This document shows, piece by piece, positions 1-5,091 of a DNA stretch of 5,892 nucleotides (positions are counted from its first letter, which is position 1; every line of letters starts with the position of its first letter). The position numbers and the translations under genes were made by a program. Source of the DNA: JAAFHS01 sp031396505 (lineage in GTDB: Bacteria; Pseudomonadota; Alphaproteobacteria; Rhodobacterales; Rhodobacteraceae); assembly GCA_031396505.1 (NCBI GenBank), contig JANNKX010000387.1, forward strand, positions 1 to 5,892, in the 5' to 3' direction. The notes under the pieces were generated by a model that was not told where the DNA came from, did not search any database, and saw only the letters and a list, made by a program, of their open reading frames with translations.

Positions 1-81
1 GCGAGGTTATTAGAACCTAATGCCCGAATCATGAGCTGCAATAAATACGCTGCTTCGTTGGAGGAGCGTCCTGAGCTATAG
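1..81 (+). CDS. Possible 3' end of an incoming gene (unrecognised)
   Basis: Frame 1 is open from the first base to a TAG at 79-81, giving 26 residues that end in SLEERPEL. The other two forward frames close within the first 20 bases. I recognise no family. The codons (AGG, TTA TTA, CTA, AAT, AAA) are A/T-richer than in every intact gene here. That could mean imported DNA or simply non-coding sequence read by chance. So short an open frame at a window edge is weak evidence of a gene. If real, its stop lies inside the peptidase remnant that is open in frame 2. Confidence 0.2.
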   Translation, partial: ARLLEPNARIMSCNKYAASLEERPEL

Positions 82-98
82 GAGGCGACTCGTTCGGG
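23..98. repeat. Short inverted repeat bracketing the A/T-richer left segment
   Basis: CCCGAA at 23-28 is the exact reverse complement of TTCGGG at 93-98, with 64 bases between. The arms roughly bound the segment whose composition differs from the rest of the window. Six base pairs can easily arise by chance, and I see no flanking target duplication. Two small overlapping hairpins lie just to the left: AGGTT (4-8) with AACCT (14-18), and ATTAG (9-13) with CTAAT (17-21). Confidence 0.15.
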
Positions 99-235
99 TG
101 GCAGCCGACCCGCGCGTTGCGAAAATCTTTGTCGAACCGCCCCTTGCCGCGCGCCTTGGCCTGTCGCACCCCAAAATCCGCTTTCAGGGTTGCCGTGCCG
201 CGCGCCACGATGACCACATCCATATTCAGCTTTGA
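35..235 (+). pseudogene. C-terminal remnant of a MepA-like (M74/LAS) murein endopeptidase
   Basis: Frame 2 is open from 35 to a TGA at 233-235. From about codon 86 it reads like the C-terminus of penicillin-insensitive murein endopeptidase. RLVRVAADPRVAKIFVEP resembles the LIKLAAQDKDVTRIFVNP segment I recall from E. coli MepA. The end RHDDHIHIQL carries the H-x2-H-x-H pattern of zinc-ligand and active-site histidines in LAS metallopeptidases, at codons 206-208, 215-217 and 221-223. Intact relatives are periplasmic enzymes of about 270 residues that cleave peptidoglycan cross-links. Only about 66 codons are open here, since in-frame stops lie at 11-13 and 32-34. The rest is missing, frameshifted or replaced. 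An AGGAGG at 80-85 lies 12 bases before an in-frame GTG (98), so a 45-residue piece could in principle be translated. It would lack the N-terminal ligands and be inactive. From codon 107 on, codon use matches the neighbouring genes. Confidence 0.5.
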
Positions 236-352
236 CGGCACCACCCCCGCCCCGAACCTGAAACACACCATCACTTCATTTTGATTTTTTGTGAGGGTTG
301 TCACAAAACCACAATTTCTTCGCTACAAAGACAGATATCAACGTGGCAACAC

Positions 353-358
353 AGGAAG
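353..358 (+). promoter_or_regulatory. Ribosome binding site fixing the start of the membrane protein gene
   Basis: AGGAAG lies 6 bases before the ATG at 365. The frame is open further upstream to an ATG at 281, but that start has no purine-rich element at a usable distance, and the extra 28 residues are polar and resemble nothing. This site therefore favours 365. Confidence 0.6.
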
Positions 359-364
359 AAATCC

Positions 365-862
365 ATGAATTCCGCCAACTCCAATGCCCCCCGTGCAATC
401 CCCGCGATCAATGCCCAGACCCTTGGCATGATGTTTGTGGCCGGGTTCTTTGCCACCAATGCCTTTGACTTCTGGGGCCAGGTCATCAGCCCCGCGCTTG
501 GGTTCGCCAGCCTTTCGCCCCATGGCCTTGCCAAAAGCCTGTTCGCCAGCCTTGGCCTGCCAAGCAGTGACTTTGCCGGTTATTTCATGCATTTCTACCT
601 TGTCGGGCTGATCGGTTATCCCATCGGCTGGCTTTTCATCTTCGGCCCCCTCTGGCAGCGCATCATCGGCAATACCCATTGGTTCATCCCCTCTGCCATC
701 TACGGCGCGGGTCTCTGGGTCTTTGCCATTGGCGGCATCACTGCCATCGCGGGCCTGCCGTTCTTTCTGGGCTTTACCGGCATTACCTGGGTCGCACTTG
801 TCGGCCATACGCTCTACGGTATCGTCCTTGTTGCCGTGCTGCGCGCCATTCACGTGCGCTGA
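365..862 (+). CDS. Four-helix inner-membrane protein of unknown function
   Basis: The product has 165 residues. A short polar N-terminus of about 17 residues is followed by four likely membrane segments near residues 18-45, 72-96, 107-131 and 138-160. Aromatic and polar residues sit in or beside the helices: the N32-A-F-D-F-W-G stretch, H76, Y85, W89, H105 and H148. The last helix, with GHTLYGIVLVAVL, faintly recalls the G-H-x-x-Y-G helix of small YagU/DUF6789-type membrane proteins; this is an impression, not an assignment. There is no signal peptide cleavage site and no cofactor or nucleotide motif. prpE follows on the same strand after 52 bases with no T-run terminator between, so joint transcription is plausible. 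A role in propionate or short-chain acid uptake would be a guess from position only. I do not recognise the gene and assign no function. Confidence 0.8.
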   Translation: MNSANSNAPRAIPAINAQTLGMMFVAGFFATNAFDFWGQVISPALGFASLSPHGLAKSLFASLGLPSSDFAGYFMHFYLVGLIGYPIGWLFIFGPLWQRIIGNTHWFIPSAIYGAGLWVFAIGGITAIAGLPFFLGFTGITWVALVGHTLYGIVLVAVLRAIHVR

Positions 863-871
863 CGCTTGATT

Positions 872-909
872 TCCCCCCTGCGACCCCGCAAAACCCTATG
901 TAGGGGGGA
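872..909 (+). promoter_or_regulatory. Hairpin sequestering the prpE ribosome binding site
   Basis: TCCCCCCT (872-879) and AGGGGGGA (902-909) form a perfect 8-bp stem, six pairs being G-C, with a 22-base loop. The right arm contains the whole G-rich Shine-Dalgarno element of prpE (AGGGGGG, 902-908), 6 bases before the ATG at 915. Two more C-runs in the loop, CCCC at 884-887 and CCCT at 894-897, could pair with the same G-run. CCCT/AGGG would make a 4-bp stem with a 4-base loop. The G-run is the only plausible ribosome binding site for prpE, so translation should depend on opening this structure. The pairing is visible in the sequence; regulation is inference. There is no T-run after the stem, so it is not an intrinsic terminator. 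Confidence 0.45.
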
Positions 910-914
910 CTACA

Positions 915-2819
915 ATGACCTATGCATCAACCTATGCCGCATGGCGCGCGGACCCTGAGGCGTTCTGGCTTGCCGCCGCCAATGATATCGACTGGGTCAC
1001 CGCCCCCACCCATGCCCTGAATGCCACCCGTGCGCCGCTCTATGAATGGTTCACCGACGCCACCGTCAACACCTGCCACAACGCCGTTGACCGCCACGTC
1101 GCCGCAGGCCATGGCGACCGCGCAGCCATCATCCATGACAGCCCCCTGACGCAAAGCCAGACCCGCATCACCTATGCCGATCTGCAGACCCGTGTTGCAA
1201 CCCTTGCCGGGGCCCTGCTCGCACAGGGCATCACCACCGGCGACCGCGTCATCATCTACATGCCCATGGTGCCCGAAGCCGTCGTGGCCATGCTTGCCTG
1301 TGCCCGCATTGGGGCCATCCATTCCGTCGTCTTCGGCGGCTTTGCCGCCACCGAACTCGCCGTGCGGATCGACGATTGCACCCCAAAGGCCATCATCGCC
1401 GCCTCTTGCGGGATCGAGCCTGCCCGCATCATCCCCTACAAACCGCTCCTTGATGCCGCCATCGCCATGGCCACCCACAAGCCCGATTTCTGCATCATCC
1501 TGCAACGCCCCCAGATGACCGCAGCGATGGGTCCGCGCGACCATGACTGGCACGCCGTGCAGGCAGGCGTCGCGCCCGCCCCTTGCATCCCCGTCCCCGG
1601 CAATCACCCCGCCTATATACTGTATACCTCCGGCACCACGGGCGCGCCCAAGGGCGTCGTGCGGCCCACGGCAGGCCATCTGGTCGCGATGAACTGGACG
1701 ATGAACGCCGTCTACAACTGCCCCCCCGGCCAGGTCTTCTGGGCCGCCTCCGATGTCGGCTGGGTCGTGGGCCACAGCTATATCTGCTATGCTCCTCTGA
1801 TCCATGGCTGCACCACCCTGATGTATGAAGGCAAACCCGTCGGCACCCCTGATGCATCCGCCTTCTGGCGCGTCATGGCAGAACACCGCGTGCACACCTT
1901 CTTCACCGCCCCAACCGCCCTGCGCGCCATCAAGCGTGAAGACCCAGCGGGCGATCTGCCCGGCCACCACGACCTGTCCAACCTGCAGGCCCTGTTCCTT
2001 GCCGGTGAACGCGCCGATCCCGATACGATCCATTGGGCGCAGAAACATGTGAAGGTCCCGGTGATCGACCACTGGTGGCAAACCGAGACAGGCTATGCCA
2101 TCGCTGCCAACCCCCTTGGCCTTGGTCCCCTGCCCGTGAAAATCGGCAGCCCCGCCGTGCCGATGCCCGGCTTTGACGTGCAGGTGCTCGATGAAGGCGG
2201 CCATGTCACCTCGCCCGGCACGCTGGGGGCGATCGCCATCAAACTGCCGCTGCCCCCCGGTTGCCTGCCGACGCTGTGGAACGCGCCTGACCGCTTTCAC
2301 ACATCCTATCTCGCGCATTTCCCGGGATATTACGAAACCGGCGATGCGGGCTACGTCGATGCCGATGGCTATCTCTACATCATGGCCCGCACCGATGATG
2401 TCATCAACGTCGCAGGCCACCGGCTGTCCACAGGTGCGATGGAAGAGGTGCTCGCCGCCCATCCCGACGTCGCCGAATGCGCCGTGATCGGTGTCGCCGA
2501 TGACCTGAAAGGCCAAAGCCCGCTTGGTTTTCTGTGCCTGAACAAAGGCGCAAGCCGCATCCCAACCGATGTGATTGCCGAATGTGTGGCACTGGTGCGC
2601 GAAAAGATCGGCCCCGTCGCCGATTTCAAACGCGCCTGCATCGTCGACCGCCTGCCCAAAACCCGGTCCGGCAAAATCCTGCGCGCCACCATGGTCAAGA
2701 TCGCCGATAGCCAGCCTTGGAAAATGCCCGCCACCATCGACGATCCCGCCATCCTGGACGAAATCACCATCGCCTTGCGCGCCATCGGCCTTGCCAAAGG
2801 CACACTCAACCAAGGGTGA
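915..2819 (+). CDS. prpE: Propionyl-CoA synthetase (propionate--CoA ligase)
   Basis: This cytoplasmic enzyme activates propionate with ATP to propionyl-adenylate and then to propionyl-CoA, feeding the methylcitrate or methylmalonyl-CoA route. It is 634 residues long, normal for PrpE. The phosphate loop is YTSGTTGAPKG (237-247). HWWQTETG (386-393) and YYETGDAGYVDADGY (472-486) are the acyl and ATP site motifs. R492, D495 and GHRLSTGAMEEVL (501-513) mark the hinge and C-terminal domain. K587 in RSGKILR is the catalytic lysine, the residue reversibly acylated in Acs and PrpE enzymes. PrpE is chosen over acetyl-CoA synthetase because of ASCGIEPARIIPYKPLLD (163-180), VVRPTAGHLVAMNW (248-261) and IKLPLPPGCLPTLWN (442-456), which are PrpE-type sequences. 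The ATG at 915 is preceded by AGGGGGG at 6 bases. No other prp gene (prpB, prpC, prpD or a PrpR-type regulator) is in the window. All key residues are present, so it should be active. Activity on acetate or other short acids is possible. Confidence 0.93.
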   Translation: MTYASTYAAWRADPEAFWLAAANDIDWVTAPTHALNATRAPLYEWFTDATVNTCHNAVDRHVAAGHGDRAAIIHDSPLTQSQTRITYADLQTRVATLAGALLAQGITTGDRVIIYMPMVPEAVVAMLACARIGAIHSVVFGGFAATELAVRIDDCTPKAIIAASCGIEPARIIPYKPLLDAAIAMATHKPDFCIILQRPQMTAAMGPRDHDWHAVQAGVAPAPCIPVPGNHPAYILYTSGTTGAPKGVVRPTAGHLVAMNWTMNAVYNCPPGQVFWAASDVGWVVGHSYICYAPLIHGCTTLMYEGKPVGTPDASAFWRVMAEHRVHTFFTAPTALRAIKREDPAGDLPGHHDLSNLQALFLAGERADPDTIHWAQKHVKVPVIDHWWQTETGYAIAANPLGLGPLPVKIGSPAVPMPGFDVQVLDEGGHVTSPGTLGAIAIKLPLPPGCLPTLWNAPDRFHTSYLAHFPGYYETGDAGYVDADGYLYIMARTDDVINVAGHRLSTGAMEEVLAAHPDVAECAVIGVADDLKGQSPLGFLCLNKGASRIPTDVIAECVALVREKIGPVADFKRACIVDRLPKTRSGKILRATMVKIADSQPWKMPATIDDPAILDEITIALRAIGLAKGTLNQG

Positions 2820-2840
2820 CTGGACAGCCGCACCCGCACA

Positions 2841-2856
2841 CGGTTAAGCTGTTGCA
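2841..2856 (+). promoter_or_regulatory. Candidate sigma-54 (-24/-12) promoter upstream of the LuxO-like gene
   Basis: The sequence CGGTTAAGCTGTTGCA has GG at 2842-2843 and GC at 2854-2855, separated by exactly 10 bases, the fixed spacing of sigma-54 promoters. The -12 half (TTGCA) fits the TGGCACGN4TTGCW consensus fully. The -24 half fits only at GG. It lies in the 83-base gap after prpE, 46 bases before the regulator start, so transcription would begin near 2867. With a poor -24 element this could be chance. If real, it suggests autoregulation. Confidence 0.2.
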
Positions 2857-2902
2857 AAATGCGAACCCATGCCCCATCCCATTCTTTGCCCAGGCCCACA
2901 GC

Positions 2903-4321
2903 ATGACTGTGCCAGCTGCGCCCATGGCCGTTCGCAAAGGCCCGGTACAGCGCGTGATGATTGTCGAGGCGACATCGTCGCTCCAACTGATCTACGCCGC
3001 GATCTTGGCCAAGGCTGGCCTGACCGTTGATGTCGCTGGCAATGCCGCCGATGCCCTTGCCCTGTTTCGCGCCCATCCCATTGCTGTCGTGATCCTTGAT
3101 CTCGTCTTGCCAGACCGTGACGGGATCGGCCTGATGCAGGACCTGCTGGACCATCGACCCGATACAACCATCATCGTCGTCACCGCCAACAGTGCGGTTG
3201 ACCGCGCCGTGGCCGCCATGCGCGGCGGCGCGCATGATTTTCTGGTCAAGCCTGTGGACGAGGCCCGCCTGATCGCCGCCGTCGAAAACACCCCCCGCAC
3301 GCCGCCGCGCAAGCCGCCGCGTGCTGCAAAGCCCGCCCTCCCCGCCACGCAGCCGTCAACCTTTATCGGCTCGTCCGATGTCATGCGCCGTCTGCAAGCC
3401 AAGATCACCTCGGTCGCCAGTTCCATGGCCACCGTGTTCATCACCGGCGAAAGTGGCACGGGCAAGGAACTCGCAGCCCTCGCCGTGCATGACAATTCCC
3501 CCCGCGCCGCTGGCCCGTTCATCGCCCTGAACTGTGGTGCCATCCCGCAGGATCTGCTGGAATCCGAAGTGTTCGGGCATATGAAAGGCAGCTTTACCGG
3601 CGCCATTTCCGACAAGCCCGGTGCCGCCACCGCCGCCGATGGTGGCACGCTGTTTCTGGACGAAGTCTGTGAAATGGCCCCACCCCTGCAAACCAAACTG
3701 CTGCGGTTTCTGCAAACTTCAACCGTGCAGCCCGTCGGGGCCACCCGTCCGCGCAAGGTCAACGTCCGTATTGTCTGCGCCACCAACGTTGACCCGTTGG
3801 AGGCCGTGCGCCGGGGCCAGTTCCGCGAGGATCTGTACTACCGCCTGTTTGTCGTGCCCATCCACATGCCGCCCCTGCGGGTTCGCGGCGATGACGTGAT
3901 CGAAATTGCCGAAGCCGCCCTTGCCCGCTTTGCCATCGAAGAGGGCCGCCAGTTCGACGGGCTTGACCCACTGGTTCAACAGCTTTTCCGCAGCTACTCT
4001 TGGCCCGGCAATGTCCGCCAACTGCTGAATGTGCTTCGCAATGTTGTCGTGCTGAATGATGGCGGCACTGTCACGCTTGATATGCTGCCCGATGGGTTGA
4101 TCGCGGATAATCCCGCGCTTTCCGCCCCCGACACGCCCAGCCTGCCCAACCTTGGCATCGATTCGCTGATCGGGCAGTCGATGGCCGCGATTGAACGCCG
4201 CGTGATCGAGGCCACGCTGGCCCACCACGACGGGTCCGTGTCACGCGCCGCCCGCGTGCTCGATATCGCGCCCTCGACCCTCTACCGCAAGATCGAAGGC
4301 TGGGCACGCAACCCGACCTGA
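2903..4321 (+). CDS. LuxO-like sigma-54-dependent response regulator
   Basis: A cytoplasmic enhancer-binding protein of 472 residues. The receiver domain (about 16-130) has E22, phospho-acceptor D66 in LDLVLPD, T94 and K116. A proline-rich basic linker spans about 129-152. The AAA+ domain (about 153-385) has Walker A GESGTGKE (182-189), the sigma-54 contact loop as GSFTGA (229-234), Walker B LFLDE (250-254), sensor I CATN (292-295), the arginine-finger region FREDLYYRL (307-315) and sensor II WPGNVRQL (367-374). A Fis-type helix-turn-helix follows (about 428-468, ending IAPSTLYRKIEGW). Stretches such as CEM-x3-LQTKLLRF-x-QT, LPPLR/MPPLR plus DVIEIA, and NVLRN-x-VVLN closely match Vibrio LuxO as I remember it. 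LuxO has E-D at the start of the receiver; here it is E22-A23, so one Mg2+-binding acid is missing. Start 2903 is preferred because the frame upstream, open to 2717, overlaps prpE and is low-complexity and basic. The ribosome binding site is weak (CAGG at 2891-2894), and ATG 2924 is an alternative. No partner kinase is present and the targets are unknown. Confidence 0.85.
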   Translation: MTVPAAPMAVRKGPVQRVMIVEATSSLQLIYAAILAKAGLTVDVAGNAADALALFRAHPIAVVILDLVLPDRDGIGLMQDLLDHRPDTTIIVVTANSAVDRAVAAMRGGAHDFLVKPVDEARLIAAVENTPRTPPRKPPRAAKPALPATQPSTFIGSSDVMRRLQAKITSVASSMATVFITGESGTGKELAALAVHDNSPRAAGPFIALNCGAIPQDLLESEVFGHMKGSFTGAISDKPGAATAADGGTLFLDEVCEMAPPLQTKLLRFLQTSTVQPVGATRPRKVNVRIVCATNVDPLEAVRRGQFREDLYYRLFVVPIHMPPLRVRGDDVIEIAEAALARFAIEEGRQFDGLDPLVQQLFRSYSWPGNVRQLLNVLRNVVVLNDGGTVTLDMLPDGLIADNPALSAPDTPSLPNLGIDSLIGQSMAAIERRVIEATLAHHDGSVSRAARVLDIAPSTLYRKIEGWARNPT

Positions 4322-4328
4322 ACCGTGC

Positions 4329-4967
4329 CTACCGCACCGCTTCCATGACCGCATCCGTCATCTGGCAATCGCGGATCACATCCGCCCCACAGCGGCGCGG
4401 TTCCAGATCGCGCGTCAGGCAAATCCGCGCCTCTTCAATCATCCCGTCCTTGCAGGTGATCGTGATCTCGTCACCCTTCAACTCCGGGTTCGCCTCAAGA
4501 AACGCCTCCTCTACCACGACCGCAGGCAGGGCCACGTCGCGGTCAAGCCCTGCAAACACCTCCGGGATCACGATCGCCTCATAGGCCGCCCGCGACGCCG
4601 CAAAGTAATCCGCCGCAGCCAACCCCGAACAGCGCCCATGTTTCTTCCATTCGTAAAACGCCAGCCCCGCCCCCCCCATGATATCCGCCATCGCCGCCGT
4701 CTCGCCGCGTGACGGATCACGCGCACCCGTGCGGCAATAACTCGGCCAGCCCTCTTCATATTGCGGCCACAATCCATGCAGCGTGAACGTCAACCCCCGG
4801 CCATCATCGCATTGCGGATCATCCCGCCCGTCGCCTTCCCGCGCGCACCAATTGGCCGACCACGAAAGCGCCATCACGTAATAGTCGAAATCTCCCGGCG
4901 CCTCGCCATCCGCCCGCGCCGCGACCGGCAGCAGCGCCATCATCAGAACTATGGCCAACTTGCGCAT
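4329..4967 (-). CDS. Secreted ribonuclease T2 family protein
   Basis: The protein has 212 residues. A Sec signal peptide (MRKLAIVLMMALLPVAARA, cleavage probably after about A19) indicates export to the periplasm or medium, where T2 enzymes cleave single-stranded RNA through 2',3'-cyclic phosphates. Both conserved active-site segments are intact: FTLHGLWPQ (61-69) with catalytic H64, and FYEWKKHGRC (104-113) with E106, K109 and H110, equivalent to the E/K/H set of fungal RNase Rh. Eight cysteines in the mature part (41, 53, 78, 113, 172, 183, 193, 201) allow up to four disulfides, as expected outside the cytoplasm. The ATG at 4965-4967 is preceded on this strand by a purine-rich GAGGGAAGAG. 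The gene converges on the LuxO-like gene with 7 bases between stops and diverges from trcR. Its likely role is RNA scavenging for phosphate or nucleosides, which is inferred from the family. Confidence 0.92.
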   Translation of the reverse strand: MRKLAIVLMMALLPVAARADGEAPGDFDYYVMALSWSANWCAREGDGRDDPQCDDGRGLTFTLHGLWPQYEEGWPSYCRTGARDPSRGETAAMADIMGGAGLAFYEWKKHGRCSGLAAADYFAASRAAYEAIVIPEVFAGLDRDVALPAVVVEEAFLEANPELKGDEITITCKDGMIEEARICLTRDLEPRRCGADVIRDCQMTDAVMEAVR

Positions 4968-4994
4968 TTTCTCTTCCCTCTTGGGCCATCGGGC

Positions 4995-5022
4995 CTTATA
5001 TGGGCGTTGAATTCCCTGAAAA
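4995..5022 (-). promoter_or_regulatory. Candidate promoter of the RNase T2 gene
   Basis: On the - strand, TTTTCA (5022-5017) and TATAAG (5000-4995) are 16 bases apart, resembling -35 and -10 elements. Transcription would start about 20 bases before the ATG. The -35 fit is 4 of 6. The 124-base divergent spacer must also hold the trcR promoter, for which I see no convincing hexamer pair. Confidence 0.3.
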
Positions 5023-5046
5023 CGTGGAAGTCGCGGCCCCGGTCGC

Positions 5047-5071
5047 AGCCGTTTTCCCGGCTAAGGGAAGA
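5047..5071 (+). promoter_or_regulatory. Two mutually exclusive hairpins in the trcR leader
   Basis: AGCCG (5047-5051) pairs with CGGCT (5058-5062) across a 6-base loop. Alternatively TTTTCCC (5052-5058) pairs with GGGAAGA (5065-5071), seven pairs including one G-U, also with a 6-base loop. The two share C5058 and cannot both form. Both end before the ribosome binding site at 5078. Whether either matters is unknown, as short G/C-rich stems are common in such DNA. Confidence 0.2.
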
Positions 5072-5077
5072 TTTGTA

Positions 5078-5083
5078 AAGGAG
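5078..5083 (+). promoter_or_regulatory. Ribosome binding site deciding the trcR start
   Basis: AAGGAG lies 8 bases before the ATG at 5092. The frame also has a GTG at 5083, but that GTG overlaps the AAGGAG itself and cannot use it. The start is therefore 5092, giving the family's usual MNKPLMAKATAVWLV beginning. Confidence 0.8.
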
Positions 5084-5091
5084 TGTTCGGG

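Noticed and set aside
1..33. AGGTTCTAATAACCT on the - strand as a tRNA T-arm, or ATG at 33-31 as a gene leaving the window
   Set aside because: The stem leaves a 5-base loop and no acceptor or anticodon arms fit. The ten codons of the - strand frame have no ribosome binding site.
29..304. A 91-residue open frame on the - strand at the left edge
   Set aside because: It begins with a GTG lacking a ribosome binding site and resembles no family; the forward strand over 86-235 carries the peptidase signature, so this is its shadow.
296..329. TTGTCA at 298-303 as a -35 box, and the GGTT/AACC inverted repeat at 296-310 as an operator for the membrane protein gene
   Set aside because: No -10-like hexamer lies at 16-18 bases, and a 4-bp repeat is too short. 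It does not match an FNR (TTGAT-N4-ATCAA) site.
1548..1563. TGGCACGCCGTGCA as a sigma-54 promoter
   Set aside because: GG and GC are 8 bases apart instead of 10, and it lies inside prpE. Similar TGGCAC sites near 2585, 3453 and 3643 lack a -12 element.
927..2813. A 628-residue open frame on the - strand opposite prpE
   Set aside because: It shadows prpE through G/C-rich third positions; the product is low-complexity (Gly/Asp/His-rich) with no recognisable domain, while prpE is unmistakable.
2717..2902. Longer N-terminus for the LuxO-like regulator
   Set aside because: The extra 62 residues overlap prpE, are rich in His, Arg and Pro, and precede the normal start of a receiver domain.
2375..3235. 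A 286-residue - strand frame spanning the prpE end and the regulator start
   Set aside because: Antisense to two well-supported genes, with no domain recognised.
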